Part shown: positions 1 to 7,051 of the stretch, in pieces
Numbering within the stretch: the first letter of the stretch is position 1
How the letters are laid out: every line of letters starts with the position of its first letter
Position numbers and translations under genes: made by a program
Notes under the pieces: generated by a model
Told to the model about the DNA's origin: nothing
Databases searched by the model: none
What the model saw: the letters and a program-made list of their open reading frames with translations, nothing else
NCBI GenBank assembly: GCA_021823635.1
Contig: JAKANT010000004.1
Span: forward strand, 1 to 13,775
Reading direction: 5' to 3'
Length of the DNA stretch: 13,775 bases
Source of the DNA: Pseudomonadota bacterium
GTDB lineage: Bacteria; Pseudomonadota; Gammaproteobacteria; Burkholderiales; Burkholderiaceae_F

Positions 1-493
1 GGTCGAGTGCGACGACGCCGTCGACGTTCGGATACTTCGGCAGCAGCTCGCGCCGGATGCGCTCGACCGCGACCTCGACCACGCCGGCCACGCATTGCAC
101 GGTGGTCGTGATCGCCAGGATGTTGCGCGTGCCGACCGACCCGTCGTCGTTGCGATAGCCCTCGAACGTATAGCCGGTGAGCGGCGGAAGCGGCGCCGCG
201 TTGGCCGTCGCCATCGGCAGCCCGTCGAGCGGGCGCGCCGCCGGCAGTTCGAGCAGGCGCTCGTGCACCCAGCTTCCGGCGGCGATCGCGCGTGCCGCGT
301 GTCCGATCGTCACGCCGTAGCGCCGCACCGCATCGCCCGGCGCCAGATCGACGAGCGCCACCTTGTGTCCCTGCGGCACGCGCTCGACCAGCGTCAGCCC
401 GCAGGCGAATCGCGTTCCCGCCGGCAGCCCGCCGTCGTTGGCGACGATCGCGACGTTGTCGCGCTCGTGCATCTTGATGTAGAGCGGCGGCAT
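1..493 (-). CDS. garD: Galactarate dehydratase GarD, N-terminal part (cut by window edge)
   Basis: Galactarate dehydratase removes water from galactarate (meso-galactarate) to give 5-dehydro-4-deoxy-D-glucarate in the cytoplasm. Only about the first 164 residues are present, starting at the ATG at 493-491. The N-terminal part has the SAF-type fold pattern of the UxaA/GarD family: YIKMHERDNVAIV near the start, then AGTRF, VPQGHKVALVD and AGSW. The start of the catalytic domain follows with GYTFEGYRNDDGSVGTRN and CVAGVV, then LLPKYPNVDGVV. This order and wording closely match E. coli GarD as I remember it, which starts about 12 residues earlier. A weak GGGA lies 10 bases before the ATG. The gene starts 19 bases after the stop of the Bug receptor gene, so the two are probably co-transcribed and translationally close. 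The C-terminal catalytic residues cannot be checked. A related altronate dehydratase is less likely because both domains are joined in one chain here. Confidence 0.9.
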   Translation of the reverse strand, partial: MPPLYIKMHERDNVAIVANDGGLPAGTRFACGLTLVERVPQGHKVALVDLAPGDAVRRYGVTIGHAARAIAAGSWVHERLLELPAARPLDGLPMATANAAPLPPLTGYTFEGYRNDDGSVGTRNILAITTTVQCVAGVVEVAVERIRRELLPKYPNVDGVVALD

Positions 494-512
494 CGCGCGT
501 CGGTCCCAGCGC

Positions 513-1478
513 TCAGTCGGCGGTGATCTTGCCGCGCTCGATCACCTGCTTCCACCGCGCCAACTCCTGGTTCAGGAACTGGGCGAATTGTTCCGGCGTG
601 TTGCCGACCAGCTCGAAGCCCTGCGCGGCCAGCTTCGGCGCCACCTCAGCATCGTTCAGCGCAGCGACGAACGCTGCATGCAGTTTGTCGCGCACGTTCT
701 TCGGCAGGCCCTTCGGCGCGGCCGCCGCCTGCCAGGAATAGACGACCAGGTCCTGCACGCCGGCTTCGGCGAGCGTCGGCACCTCCGGCAAGGCGGCGGC
801 GCGCCGTTCGCCCGTGACCGCCAGCGCCTTCAGTTTGCCGCCCTTCACGTGCGCGATCACCGCGTTCAGGTTCTGGAACGAGGCCAGCGCGTGCCCGGCG
901 AGCAGGTCGGAGATCGCCGGTCCGCCGCCCTTGTAGGGCACGTGTACGCCGCCGGTGCCGGTACGCTGCCAGAACAGCGCCGCCGTCAAATGGTCGGAGG
1001 AGCCGGCGCCGGAGGAGGCGAACGAAACCTTGTCCGGATTTTTCTTCAGGTACTCGACGAACTCCGCCACGGTATTGGCCGGCACGCTCGGATGCACGAC
1101 CAGCAGGTTGGGCGCGCGCACCAGCACGGTCAGCAGGTCGAAGTCCTTGACCGGGTCGTACGGCAGGTTCTTCTGCAGGAATGGATTCGTGGCGTAGACG
1201 CCGATCGAGGCCACCAGCACGGTGTAGCCGTCGGCGGCTGCGCGCTTCACGCGCGTGGCGCCGATCGCGCCGGTTGCGCCGGCCACATTCTCGACCACGA
1301 TCGGTTGGCCGAGGCTGGCGCTCATCTTTTGGCTGAGCGTGCGCGCGATGGCGTCGCTCGAGCCGCCCGGCGGAAACGGCACGACGAAAGTGATCGGCCG
1401 CTCGGGATAAGCGGCCGCCGGCGGCGCGCTGGCGGCAACGGCCAGCGCCGCGGCCAAAGTAGCGAGGATGCGTTTCAT
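513..1478 (-). CDS. Bug-family (tripartite tricarboxylate transporter) substrate-binding protein, copy 1
   Basis: Periplasmic solute receptor of the Bug/TctC family, 321 residues, which is the normal size. A signal peptide covers residues 1-23 (Lys-Arg at 2-3, hydrophobic core, cleavage after AAA before YPERP). Family landmarks are PGGSSD at 37-42, VVEN at 61-64 and HVPYKGGGPA at 179-188. The frame stays open upstream to an ATG at 1646. I chose 1478 because the signal peptide begins there and a perfect GGAGG (1488-1492) sits 9 bases upstream. The gene lies between two galactarate-dehydratase genes on the same strand, so galactarate or a related aldarate is the likely ligand; this is inference from context. 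No TctA or TctB membrane subunit is encoded in the window, so it must use a transporter encoded elsewhere or act as a sensor receptor. The gap to the upstream dehydratase gene is 193 bases and holds a strong hairpin. Confidence 0.9.
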   Translation of the reverse strand: MKRILATLAAALAVAASAPPAAAYPERPITFVVPFPPGGSSDAIARTLSQKMSASLGQPIVVENVAGATGAIGATRVKRAAADGYTVLVASIGVYATNPFLQKNLPYDPVKDFDLLTVLVRAPNLLVVHPSVPANTVAEFVEYLKKNPDKVSFASSGAGSSDHLTAALFWQRTGTGGVHVPYKGGGPAISDLLAGHALASFQNLNAVIAHVKGGKLKALAVTGERRAAALPEVPTLAEAGVQDLVVYSWQAAAAPKGLPKNVRDKLHAAFVAALNDAEVAPKLAAQGFELVGNTPEQFAQFLNQELARWKQVIERGKITAD

Positions 1479-1560
1479 CTCTGTCTGCCTCCGTGGTGAA
1501 GTACGGCGCCCGCCGACAAAGGCAAGGGCCGTCAGTTGGTCGGTTCGGAATCGATCCTCT

Positions 1561-1583
1561 GACGATGCGGCGATCGCATCGTC
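1561..1583. repeat. Perfect inverted repeat (hairpin) between talarate/galactarate dehydratase and Bug genes
   Basis: The arms GACGATGCG and CGCATCGTC pair perfectly over 9 bases around a 5-base loop (GCGAT). It lies in the 193-base gap (1479-1671) inside the presumed operon. No run of T follows on either strand, so it does not look like a simple intrinsic terminator. An RNA-stabilising or processing hairpin, or a protein-binding palindrome, would fit. The rest of the gap shows no gene and no convincing promoter. Confidence 0.6.
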
Positions 1584-1671
1584 CCGCCGCGACGCGCAGC
1601 CCACGGGCATGGCATCGCGCCTTTGCACAGCGCCGCGACGGACCATCCAGCCCGCGGGCGATTGGCGGAAC

Positions 1672-2805
1672 CTAAGGCTGCGCGCCGCATTCGGCTTGCT
1701 CGCGCGTCAAACGCCGCGCCCGTTCGCTCAGCGACAGCCCGAGCCCCGGGCGCACCGGCACTCGCATGCGGCCGTCGGCGATCTGCAGCCGTTCGTTGAA
1801 CAACGGCTCGAGCCAGTCGAAGTGTTCGACCCAGGTCTCGGTGGGATAGGCCGCGGCCAGGTGCACGTGGAGCTCCATCGCGAAGTGCGGCGCCAGCATC
1901 AGGCCCGCCGCTTCCGCCTGGGCGGCGATCTTCAGGAACGGCGTGATGCCGCCGACGCGCGGCGCGTCCGGCATCAGGTAGTCGGCCGCCCGGTGCCGGA
2001 TCAGCTCGCCGTGTTCGGCGACGCTCACCAGCATCTCGCCGGTCGCGATCGGCGTGTCGAAGCGCGCCGCCAGCGCCGCGTGGCCTTCGTGGTCATAGGC
2101 ATCGAGCGGCTCCTCGATCCAGACCAGCCCGAAGTCCTCGAACGCGCGGCACATGCGCTGCGCGGTCGGACGGTCCCACTGCTGGTTGGCATCGATCATC
2201 AGCGGTACGTCGTCGCCGAGTCGTTTGCGCACGGCCTCGACGCGGCGGATGTCGAGCAGGCGATCCGGCTGGCCGACCTTCAGCTTGATGCCGCCGATGC
2301 CGCGCGCGCGCGCAGCGGCGGCATTGTCCAGCAATTGCGCCAGCGGGGTGTGCAGGAACCCGCCCGACGTGTCGTAGCAGGCGACCGAATCGCGATAGGC
2401 CCCGAGCAGCTTGGCGAGCGGCAGCCCGGCACGCCTCGCTTTCAGGTCGTACAGCGCGACGTCGAAAGCCGCGATCGCTTGCACCGCCAGTCCGCTGCGG
2501 CCGACCGAAGCGCCGGCCCAGACGAGCTTGTTCCACAGGCGCGCGATGTCGTTCGGGTCTTCGCCGATCAGCACCGGCGCCAGTTCCTTGGCATGGGCGA
2601 ATTGCGCCGCCCCGCCGGCACGCTTGGCGTAGCTGAATCCCAAGCCCTGGTGGCCGTCGGCGCTGCGAATCTCCGCGAACAGCAACGCGATCTCGGTCAT
2701 CGGCTTCTGCCGGCCGGTCAGCACCTTGGCGTCGCTGATCGGGGTGGCCAGCGGCAGCATGCAGGACGAAACCCGCACCCAGGCGATGCGGTCGGCGGCG
2801 GACAT
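1672..2805 (-). CDS. L-talarate/galactarate dehydratase (enolase superfamily)
   Basis: Mandelate-racemase-type member of the enolase superfamily, 377 residues. It is predicted to dehydrate L-talarate (altrarate) and galactarate to 5-dehydro-4-deoxy-D-glucarate. From memory the sequence runs closely parallel to Salmonella TalrD/GalrD with a constant offset of 21 residues, and every catalytic residue is present. These are the KLK motif with Lys174 and Lys176, Mg ligands Asp205, Glu231 and Glu257, the Asp280-His307 acid/base pair, and Glu327. Distinctive stretches include DAKVLTGRQKP (25-35), WAGASVGRSG (96-105) and DANQQWDR (205-212). The capping domain is residues 1-130 and the barrel follows. 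The ATG at 2805 has GGAG (2813-2816) 7 bases upstream. The gene is first in a minus-strand operon with a Bug receptor and garD, and is transcribed away from a LysR gene that probably controls it. Fuconate or tartrate dehydratase is less likely given the match. Confidence 0.93.
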   Translation of the reverse strand: MSAADRIAWVRVSSCMLPLATPISDAKVLTGRQKPMTEIALLFAEIRSADGHQGLGFSYAKRAGGAAQFAHAKELAPVLIGEDPNDIARLWNKLVWAGASVGRSGLAVQAIAAFDVALYDLKARRAGLPLAKLLGAYRDSVACYDTSGGFLHTPLAQLLDNAAAARARGIGGIKLKVGQPDRLLDIRRVEAVRKRLGDDVPLMIDANQQWDRPTAQRMCRAFEDFGLVWIEEPLDAYDHEGHAALAARFDTPIATGEMLVSVAEHGELIRHRAADYLMPDAPRVGGITPFLKIAAQAEAAGLMLAPHFAMELHVHLAAAYPTETWVEHFDWLEPLFNERLQIADGRMRVPVRPGLGLSLSERARRLTREQAECGAQP

Positions 2806-2876
2806 GTCGGGTCTCCGATGGCGAAGCGGCGCGGCGCGGTGACGGTCTCGCCGCTCGTGCGCCGGCGTGCGCGCAA

Positions 2877-2904
2877 ATTAAGCAACGGCGTCGATCCGGT
2901 CCAA
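2877..2904 (-). promoter_or_regulatory. Candidate sigma70 promoter for the aldarate operon
   Basis: On the minus strand, TTGGAC (2904-2899) and CTTAAT (2882-2877) are 16 bases apart. They match the sigma70 boxes at three and four of six positions, which is typical of an activator-dependent promoter. Transcription would begin near 2870, about 65 bases before the dehydratase ATG. The AT-rich patch stands out in otherwise GC-rich DNA. Confidence 0.35.
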
Positions 2905-2906
2905 TT

Positions 2907-2912
2907 CATAAT
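2907..2912 (+). promoter_or_regulatory. Candidate -10 box for the divergent lysR gene
   Basis: CATAAT matches the TATAAT consensus at five of six positions. It lies 30 bases before the LysR start codon. No good -35 box is visible 16-18 bases upstream. A start near 2919 would put the LysR-type palindrome at 2922-2940 just inside the transcript, as expected for autorepression. Confidence 0.3.
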
Positions 2913-2921
2913 TCGTTCGCT

Positions 2922-2940
2922 TTCGATACGAGTGGCGAAT
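2922..2940. promoter_or_regulatory. Candidate LysR-type operator in the divergent control region
   Basis: TTCG (2922-2925) and CGAA (2936-2939) form a short inverted repeat around ten bases. Overlapping it, ATAC-N7-GAAT (2926-2940) differs by one base from the ATAC-N7-GTAT site known for BenM/CatM-type LysR proteins. Its centre is about 61 bases upstream of the start predicted for the aldarate operon, near the usual LysR recognition position. The proposal rests on pattern only. Confidence 0.4.
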
Positions 2941-2942
2941 CG

Positions 2943-3848
2943 ATGGAGCTGCGCAAGCTGCGTTACTTCGTGGTGCTGGCCGAAGAGCTGCACTTCGGTC
3001 GCGCAGCGCAGCGGCTGCACATCACGCAGCCGCCGCTGTCGATGGCGATTCACGCCCTGGAGCGGGAGTTGGGCGTGCCGCTGTTCGTGCGCTCACCGCG
3101 CCGCGTGGCTCTGACCCATGCCGGCAGCGCGTTTCTCGAACAGGCGCGCAGCCTGCTGGCGCGCGCTGAAGACGCCGTCGAACTGGCGCGCGCCGCCGCG
3201 CGCGGCGAGGTCGGACGGCTGCGCATCGGCTTCATGTCCGGCACCATTTACACGCTGCTGCCCGGGCTGCTGCGCGAGTTCGCCGCCCGCTTTCCGGCCG
3301 TCCGGCTCGAGCTGCGCGAGCTGGCGATGCCGGTGCAGCTGGCCCAGTTGCGCGGCGGCGAAATCGACGTCGGGCTGGTGCGACCGCCGGTCGAAGACGC
3401 GGCGCTCGATGCGGAGACGGTGCTTGCCGAGCCGCTGGTCGTGGCGCTGCCGCGCGGTCATCGGCTGGCGCGGCTGCGGCGCATCCCGATGCGGCGGCTG
3501 GCGCAGGAACCGTTCGTCATGTTCCAGCGTCAGCCCGGCCTGGTGATGCACCACCTGGTGCTGCGGTTCTGCCTGCAGCACGGCTTCAGCCCGCGCGTCG
3601 CGCAGGAGGTGGCGCAGTCGCACGCGGTGGTCGGTCTGGTGTCGGCGGGCATTGGCATCGCGCTGGTGCCGGCGTCGATCGCAGGCACGCGCATGCGCGG
3701 CGTCGAATATCGCCCGCTGCTGGAGAAATCGCCGCCGGTGCTCACCGCGCTGGCGTGGCGGCGCGACGATGCGTCACCGGCGCTCGAGGCGTTCCGAAAG
3801 GCCGCGCGCGAGGTGGCGCAGCGGCTGCCGCGTCCCTGGGGCGGTTGA
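2943..3848 (+). CDS. LysR-family transcriptional regulator, probable activator of the galactarate/talarate operon
   Basis: Full-length LysR regulator of 301 residues, cytoplasmic and DNA-binding. The winged helix-turn-helix covers residues 1-60. Its core is FGRAAQRLHITQPPLSMAIH, with ERELGVPLFVRS and LTHAG after it. A linker helix (about 60-90) leads to the two-lobed effector domain, starting at GRLRIGFMSGTIYTLLPGLL. The sequence resembles the CatR/BenM/CbnR branch that senses small organic acids. Its start is only 137 bases from that of the oppositely oriented talarate/galactarate dehydratase gene, the usual arrangement for a LysR gene and its target. An aldarate or its breakdown product is the likely effector; this is inference. 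No strong ribosome-binding site precedes the ATG. The stop lies 8 bases from the stop of the convergent Bug gene, with no terminator visible between them. Confidence 0.92.
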   Translation: MELRKLRYFVVLAEELHFGRAAQRLHITQPPLSMAIHALERELGVPLFVRSPRRVALTHAGSAFLEQARSLLARAEDAVELARAAARGEVGRLRIGFMSGTIYTLLPGLLREFAARFPAVRLELRELAMPVQLAQLRGGEIDVGLVRPPVEDAALDAETVLAEPLVVALPRGHRLARLRRIPMRRLAQEPFVMFQRQPGLVMHHLVLRFCLQHGFSPRVAQEVAQSHAVVGLVSAGIGIALVPASIAGTRMRGVEYRPLLEKSPPVLTALAWRRDDASPALEAFRKAAREVAQRLPRPWGG

Positions 3849-3856
3849 GATCGGCG

Positions 3857-4843
3857 CTACTCGATCGCGACGTTCGCCTCCTTGACCAGCCTGGCGAACT
3901 TCTCGGTGTCGTCGCGGATCTGCTGCGCCATCTGGCCCGGCGTGTTGCCGATCGGCTCGGCGCCGATCTCCTGCAACCGCTTGCGGAACTCGGGCGCGTT
4001 GATGATCTTCGTCACCTCGCTGTGCAGCCGCTCGACGATGTCTTTCGGCGTGGCCGCGGGCGCCAGTAAGCCGAACCAGGTACCCATGTCGAAGCCCTTC
4101 AGGCCCGCTTCGTCCAGCGTCGGCACGTCGGGCAGCGCGGCCGACCGCCTGGCCGTGGTCACCGCCAGCGCGCGCAACTTTCCCGCCTGGATGTGTCCAA
4201 GCACCGGCGTGACCGTGTCGAACGACATCGCCACCTGGCCGCCCAGCAGATCGTTGACCAGCGGGCCGCTGCCTTTGTACGGCACGTGCAGCATCTGGAC
4301 CCCGGCGGCGCGCTCGAACTGGGCGCCGATAAGGTGTTGCAGCGTTCCTTGGCCGTTGGAGCCGTACGCGAGCTTGCCGGGATTGGCCTTGGCCAGAGCG
4401 ATCAGTTCGCGCACGTTCTTCGCCGGCACGGCCGGATTGACCACCAGCACATTGGGCACCAGCGCCACCGTCGTGATCGGCGCGAAGTCCTTCGCGAAGT
4501 CGTACGGCAGCTTCCGGTAGACGCTGGTGGCGATCGTATGGTGCACGGCGCCCATCATCAGCGTGTAGCCGTCGGGTTTGGCCTTGGCCACCTGAGCGGC
4601 GCCGAGCGTGGCGCCGGCGCCCGGCTTGTTGTCCACGATCACGGGCTGGCCGAGGCTTTTCGCCAGCTCCTGGCCGATCGCGCGCGCCAGCACGTCGGTC
4701 GTGCCGCCCGGCGGAAACGGCACCACGATGCTGAGCGGACGGCTCGGCCACGTCTGCGCCGCGGCGGCGCCGGCCGAAAGCAACAGCGCGAGGACGGCGG
4801 CGTGCGCGAAACGCGCGCCGATGCGAATGTCGGACAGGGGCAT
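3857..4843 (-). CDS. Bug-family (tripartite tricarboxylate transporter) substrate-binding protein, copy 2
   Basis: Second Bug/TctC-type periplasmic receptor, 328 residues. The signal peptide spans residues 1-29 (Arg at 7 and 11, hydrophobic 14-25, cleavage after AAAA before QTWPS). Family landmarks are PGGTTD at 45-50, IVDNKPGAG around 69-77 and HVPYKGSGP at 186-194. The start at 4843 is well supported because AGGAG (4851-4855) lies 7 bases upstream. The frame continues upstream, but that part overlaps the tartrate dehydrogenase gene in another frame. The gene starts 41 bases after the stop of the tartrate dehydrogenase gene, so the two probably form one transcript and the receptor may bind tartrate or a related C4 acid. 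It is clearly diverged from the copy at 513-1478, so it is unlikely to be a recent duplicate. No TctA/TctB partner is present. Confidence 0.9.
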   Translation of the reverse strand: MPLSDIRIGARFAHAAVLALLLSAGAAAAQTWPSRPLSIVVPFPPGGTTDVLARAIGQELAKSLGQPVIVDNKPGAGATLGAAQVAKAKPDGYTLMMGAVHHTIATSVYRKLPYDFAKDFAPITTVALVPNVLVVNPAVPAKNVRELIALAKANPGKLAYGSNGQGTLQHLIGAQFERAAGVQMLHVPYKGSGPLVNDLLGGQVAMSFDTVTPVLGHIQAGKLRALAVTTARRSAALPDVPTLDEAGLKGFDMGTWFGLLAPAATPKDIVERLHSEVTKIINAPEFRKRLQEIGAEPIGNTPGQMAQQIRDDTEKFARLVKEANVAIE

Positions 4844-4884
4844 AGGACGACTCCTCTGCAGTAAGTGAAGGAACGCCGCGACCC

Positions 4885-5973
4885 TCAGGCCGCGGCGCGC
4901 AGCGGGCCGGCCGCGGCGATGAACTCGCACACCGCGCGCGTGACGTCGGCGGTGGTAGCGCGGCCGCCGAGGTCGCGCGTGTGCAGCCGCGCATCGGCGG
5001 TCACGCGCTCGATCGCTTGCATGACGCGCTGCGCGGCGGCGGCCTCGCCGAGGTGTTCGAGCATCATCGCGACCGACCAGAACGTGCCGATCGGATTGGC
5101 GAGCCCCTGGCCCATGATGTCGAACGCCGAGCCGTGGATCGGCTCGAACATCGACGGGTAGCGCCGCTGCGGGTCGAGGTTGGCGGTCGGCGCGATGCCG
5201 AGGCTGCCCGCCAGCGCAGCGGCGAGGTCGCTCAGGATGTCGGCATGCAGATTGGTGGCGACGATCGTGTCCAGGGTGGACGGCTTGTTGACCATGCGCG
5301 CAGTCATCGCGTCCACCAGCTCCTTGTCCCACGTCACGTCCGGGAACTCGCGCGCGACCTCGACCGCGATCTGGTCCCACATGACCATCGCATGGCGCTG
5401 GGCATTGCTCTTGGTGACGACGGTCAGGCGCTTGCGCGGGCGCGACTGCGCGAGCCGGAACGCGAAGCGCATGATGCGCTCGACCCCTGCGCGGGTCATG
5501 ATCGACACGTCGGTGGCGGCCTCTATCGGATGTCCCTGATGCACACGGCCGCCGATACCCGAGTACTCGCCTTCGGAGTTCTCGCGCACGATGACCCAAT
5601 TCAGGTCCTCCGGCCGACAGCGCTTCAGCGGCGCATCGATGCCGGGCAGGATGCGGGTCGGCCGCACGTTCGCGTACTGGTCGAAGCCCTGGCAGATCTT
5701 CAGCCGCAGGCCCCACAGCGTGATGTGGTCGGGGATGTGCGGGTCGCCGGCCGAACCGAAAAGGATCGCGTCCTTGTCGCGCAGCGCGTCGAGGCCGTCG
5801 TCGGGCATCATCACGCCGTGCGCACGGTAGTAGTCGCCGCCCCAAGGAAAATCCTCGAACTCGAAGCGCAGATCGCTCGCGGCGGCGAGCGTCTGCAGGA
5901 CTTGGCGGCCGGCCGGCACGACTTCCTTGCCGATGCCGTCGCCGGGGATCAATGCGATGCGGTAGGTCTTCAC
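4885..5973 (-). CDS. ttuC: Tartrate dehydrogenase/decarboxylase (D-malate dehydrogenase family), TtuC-like
   Basis: NAD-dependent beta-decarboxylating dehydrogenase of the isocitrate/isopropylmalate family. TtuC-type enzymes oxidise tartrate to oxaloglycolate, convert meso-tartrate to glycerate and act on D-malate, with Mn or Mg. From the start used here it has 362 residues. Visible features are IPGDGIGKEV (9-18), the substrate loop LKICQGFDQYANVRP (91-105), RENSEGEYSG (130-139) with Tyr137, Lys188 in VVTKSN, and metal ligands Asp221, Asp245 and Asp249. PSMFEPIHGSAFDI (273-286) belongs to the NAD-binding region. The ICQGFDQYANVRP loop lacks the first substrate arginine of isopropylmalate dehydrogenase (Cys94 here) and matches Agrobacterium TtuC as I recall it. 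I prefer the GTG at 5973, giving MKTYRIALIPGDG as in relatives. A GTG at 6009 is an alternative, but it would lie upstream of the transcription start proposed from the -10-like box at 6008-6013. Neither has a clear ribosome-binding site. D-malate dehydrogenase (DmlA) is the main alternative. Confidence 0.87.
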   Translation of the reverse strand: MKTYRIALIPGDGIGKEVVPAGRQVLQTLAAASDLRFEFEDFPWGGDYYRAHGVMMPDDGLDALRDKDAILFGSAGDPHIPDHITLWGLRLKICQGFDQYANVRPTRILPGIDAPLKRCRPEDLNWVIVRENSEGEYSGIGGRVHQGHPIEAATDVSIMTRAGVERIMRFAFRLAQSRPRKRLTVVTKSNAQRHAMVMWDQIAVEVAREFPDVTWDKELVDAMTARMVNKPSTLDTIVATNLHADILSDLAAALAGSLGIAPTANLDPQRRYPSMFEPIHGSAFDIMGQGLANPIGTFWSVAMMLEHLGEAAAAQRVMQAIERVTADARLHTRDLGGRATTADVTRAVCEFIAAAGPLRAAA

Positions 5974-6045
5974 GGTCACTTGCGGGGCGCGCTGGACGAT
6001 GGCACCCACTGTAGGCGCGCCGGCGCCGCTGCGCGCACGCGGCGG

Positions 6046-6072
6046 TTCAATCCGTCGTTAACCTGGATTCAA
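6046..6072. promoter_or_regulatory. Palindromic candidate operator upstream of the tartrate dehydrogenase gene
   Basis: TTCAATCC (6046-6053) and GGATTCAA (6065-6072) form an inverted repeat with one mismatch around 11 bases that include GTTAAC. It lies between the stop of the LysR gene and the start of the tartrate dehydrogenase gene. On the minus strand, TACAGT (6013-6008) resembles a -10 box at four of six positions. A start near 6002 would place the palindrome centre about 57 bases upstream, a normal LysR position. No T run follows, so a terminator is unlikely. Confidence 0.45.
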
Positions 6073-6084
6073 CGATGGGGGCCG

Positions 6085-7041
6085 TCATTGCGCGTCCGAC
6101 CGCCAACGCTGGGACGCGAAAGACTGCGCCACGAACTCGACGAACGCACGCACGCGCGCCGCGCGCTGATGGCGCTGCGGATAGACGGCGAAGATGTCCG
6201 CGTCCGGCGTCGAGTACTGCGGCAGCACCTGCACCAGGCGGCCGCTCTGCAGGTGCCGGGCGATGTCCCACTCGGCGCGCATCAGAATGCCGTGTCCGTC
6301 CAAGGCCCAGTTGACCGCCACTTCGCCGTCGTTGGTGGTCAGATTGCCGCGGACCTTCACCGTCTCCGTGCGCGCGTGGCGGCCGCGCCCGCTGGTCAGG
6401 CGCCACACGCCGTAGCCCTCCTGACCCTGACGGATGCCGATGCAGTTGTGACGCGTCAGGTCCTGCGGCACCTTCGGCGTGCCGTGCGCCGCCAGGTAGG
6501 CGGGCGCAGCGCACAGCAGCCGGCGGTTGCGGGCGACGCGCCGCGCGATCACGCGCGCATCGGGAGGCGCGCCGAAACGGATGCATACGTCCCAGGTGTC
6601 GTCGGTCACCGGCGGCGGATCGACCGCGAGTTGCAACTGGACGTCCACCTGCGGATAACGGCGCACGAAACGCGAAACGATCGGCGCGACGTGATTGCGG
6701 CCGAAGCCGAGCGTGGCGCTGACGCGCAACAGCCCGCGCGGCGTGGCGCGCGCCGCGCCCAGCTCTTCGGCCAGCGCATCGATTTCGTCCAGGATGCGGC
6801 GCGCATGTTCCAAGTACAGCTCGCCCTCGGGCGTCAGACCCATCCGGCGCGTGCTCCTGCGCACCAGCGTCAGACCCAGACGCGCCTCGATCTTGGCCAG
6901 CTGTTTGCTGACCGCGGCGGTGCTCACGCCCAGCTCGCGCGCCGCCGCGCTCAGGCTGCGCGCCGCCGCCAGCGTGACGAAGAAGCCGAGGTCCGACGGC
7001 GCGATGGCCGGCGCGCCGGCACCGCTTCGCGGCGCGGTCAT
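6085..7041 (-). CDS. LysR-family transcriptional regulator, probably of tartrate utilisation
   Basis: LysR regulator of 318 residues. The helix-turn-helix lies at about residues 17-76, with LSAAARELGVSTAAVSKQLA, then EARLGLTLVRRSTR and LTPEG. The effector domain begins near GLLRVSATLGFGRNHVAP and contains the WDVCIRFG and RRLLCAAPAYLA stretches typical of the DmlR/TtuA-like branch. Regulators of this branch often sit beside tartrate or malate dehydrogenase genes. Here the gene is on the same strand as the TtuC-like gene and 111 bases upstream of its preferred start. The carboxyltransferase gene ends only 10 bases before the ATG at 7041, and an AGGG lies 7 bases upstream of that ATG. It could therefore be transcribed with the carboxylase gene and act on the palindrome at 6046-6072. 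The assignment to tartrate is inference from context. Confidence 0.88.
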   Translation of the reverse strand: MTAPRSGAGAPAIAPSDLGFFVTLAAARSLSAAARELGVSTAAVSKQLAKIEARLGLTLVRRSTRRMGLTPEGELYLEHARRILDEIDALAEELGAARATPRGLLRVSATLGFGRNHVAPIVSRFVRRYPQVDVQLQLAVDPPPVTDDTWDVCIRFGAPPDARVIARRVARNRRLLCAAPAYLAAHGTPKVPQDLTRHNCIGIRQGQEGYGVWRLTSGRGRHARTETVKVRGNLTTNDGEVAVNWALDGHGILMRAEWDIARHLQSGRLVQVLPQYSTPDADIFAVYPQRHQRAARVRAFVEFVAQSFASQRWRSDAQ

Positions 7042-7051
7042 CGTGCGGCCC

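Noticed and set aside
1479..1646. Longer N terminus for the first Bug receptor starting at 1646
   Set aside because: It would put about 56 unrelated residues before an evident signal peptide and ignore the strong GGAGG at 1488-1492.
4844..5845. Upstream extension of the second Bug receptor frame to 5845
   Set aside because: The extra part is an Arg-rich shadow of the dehydrogenase gene in another frame. The signal peptide and AGGAG fix the start at 4843.
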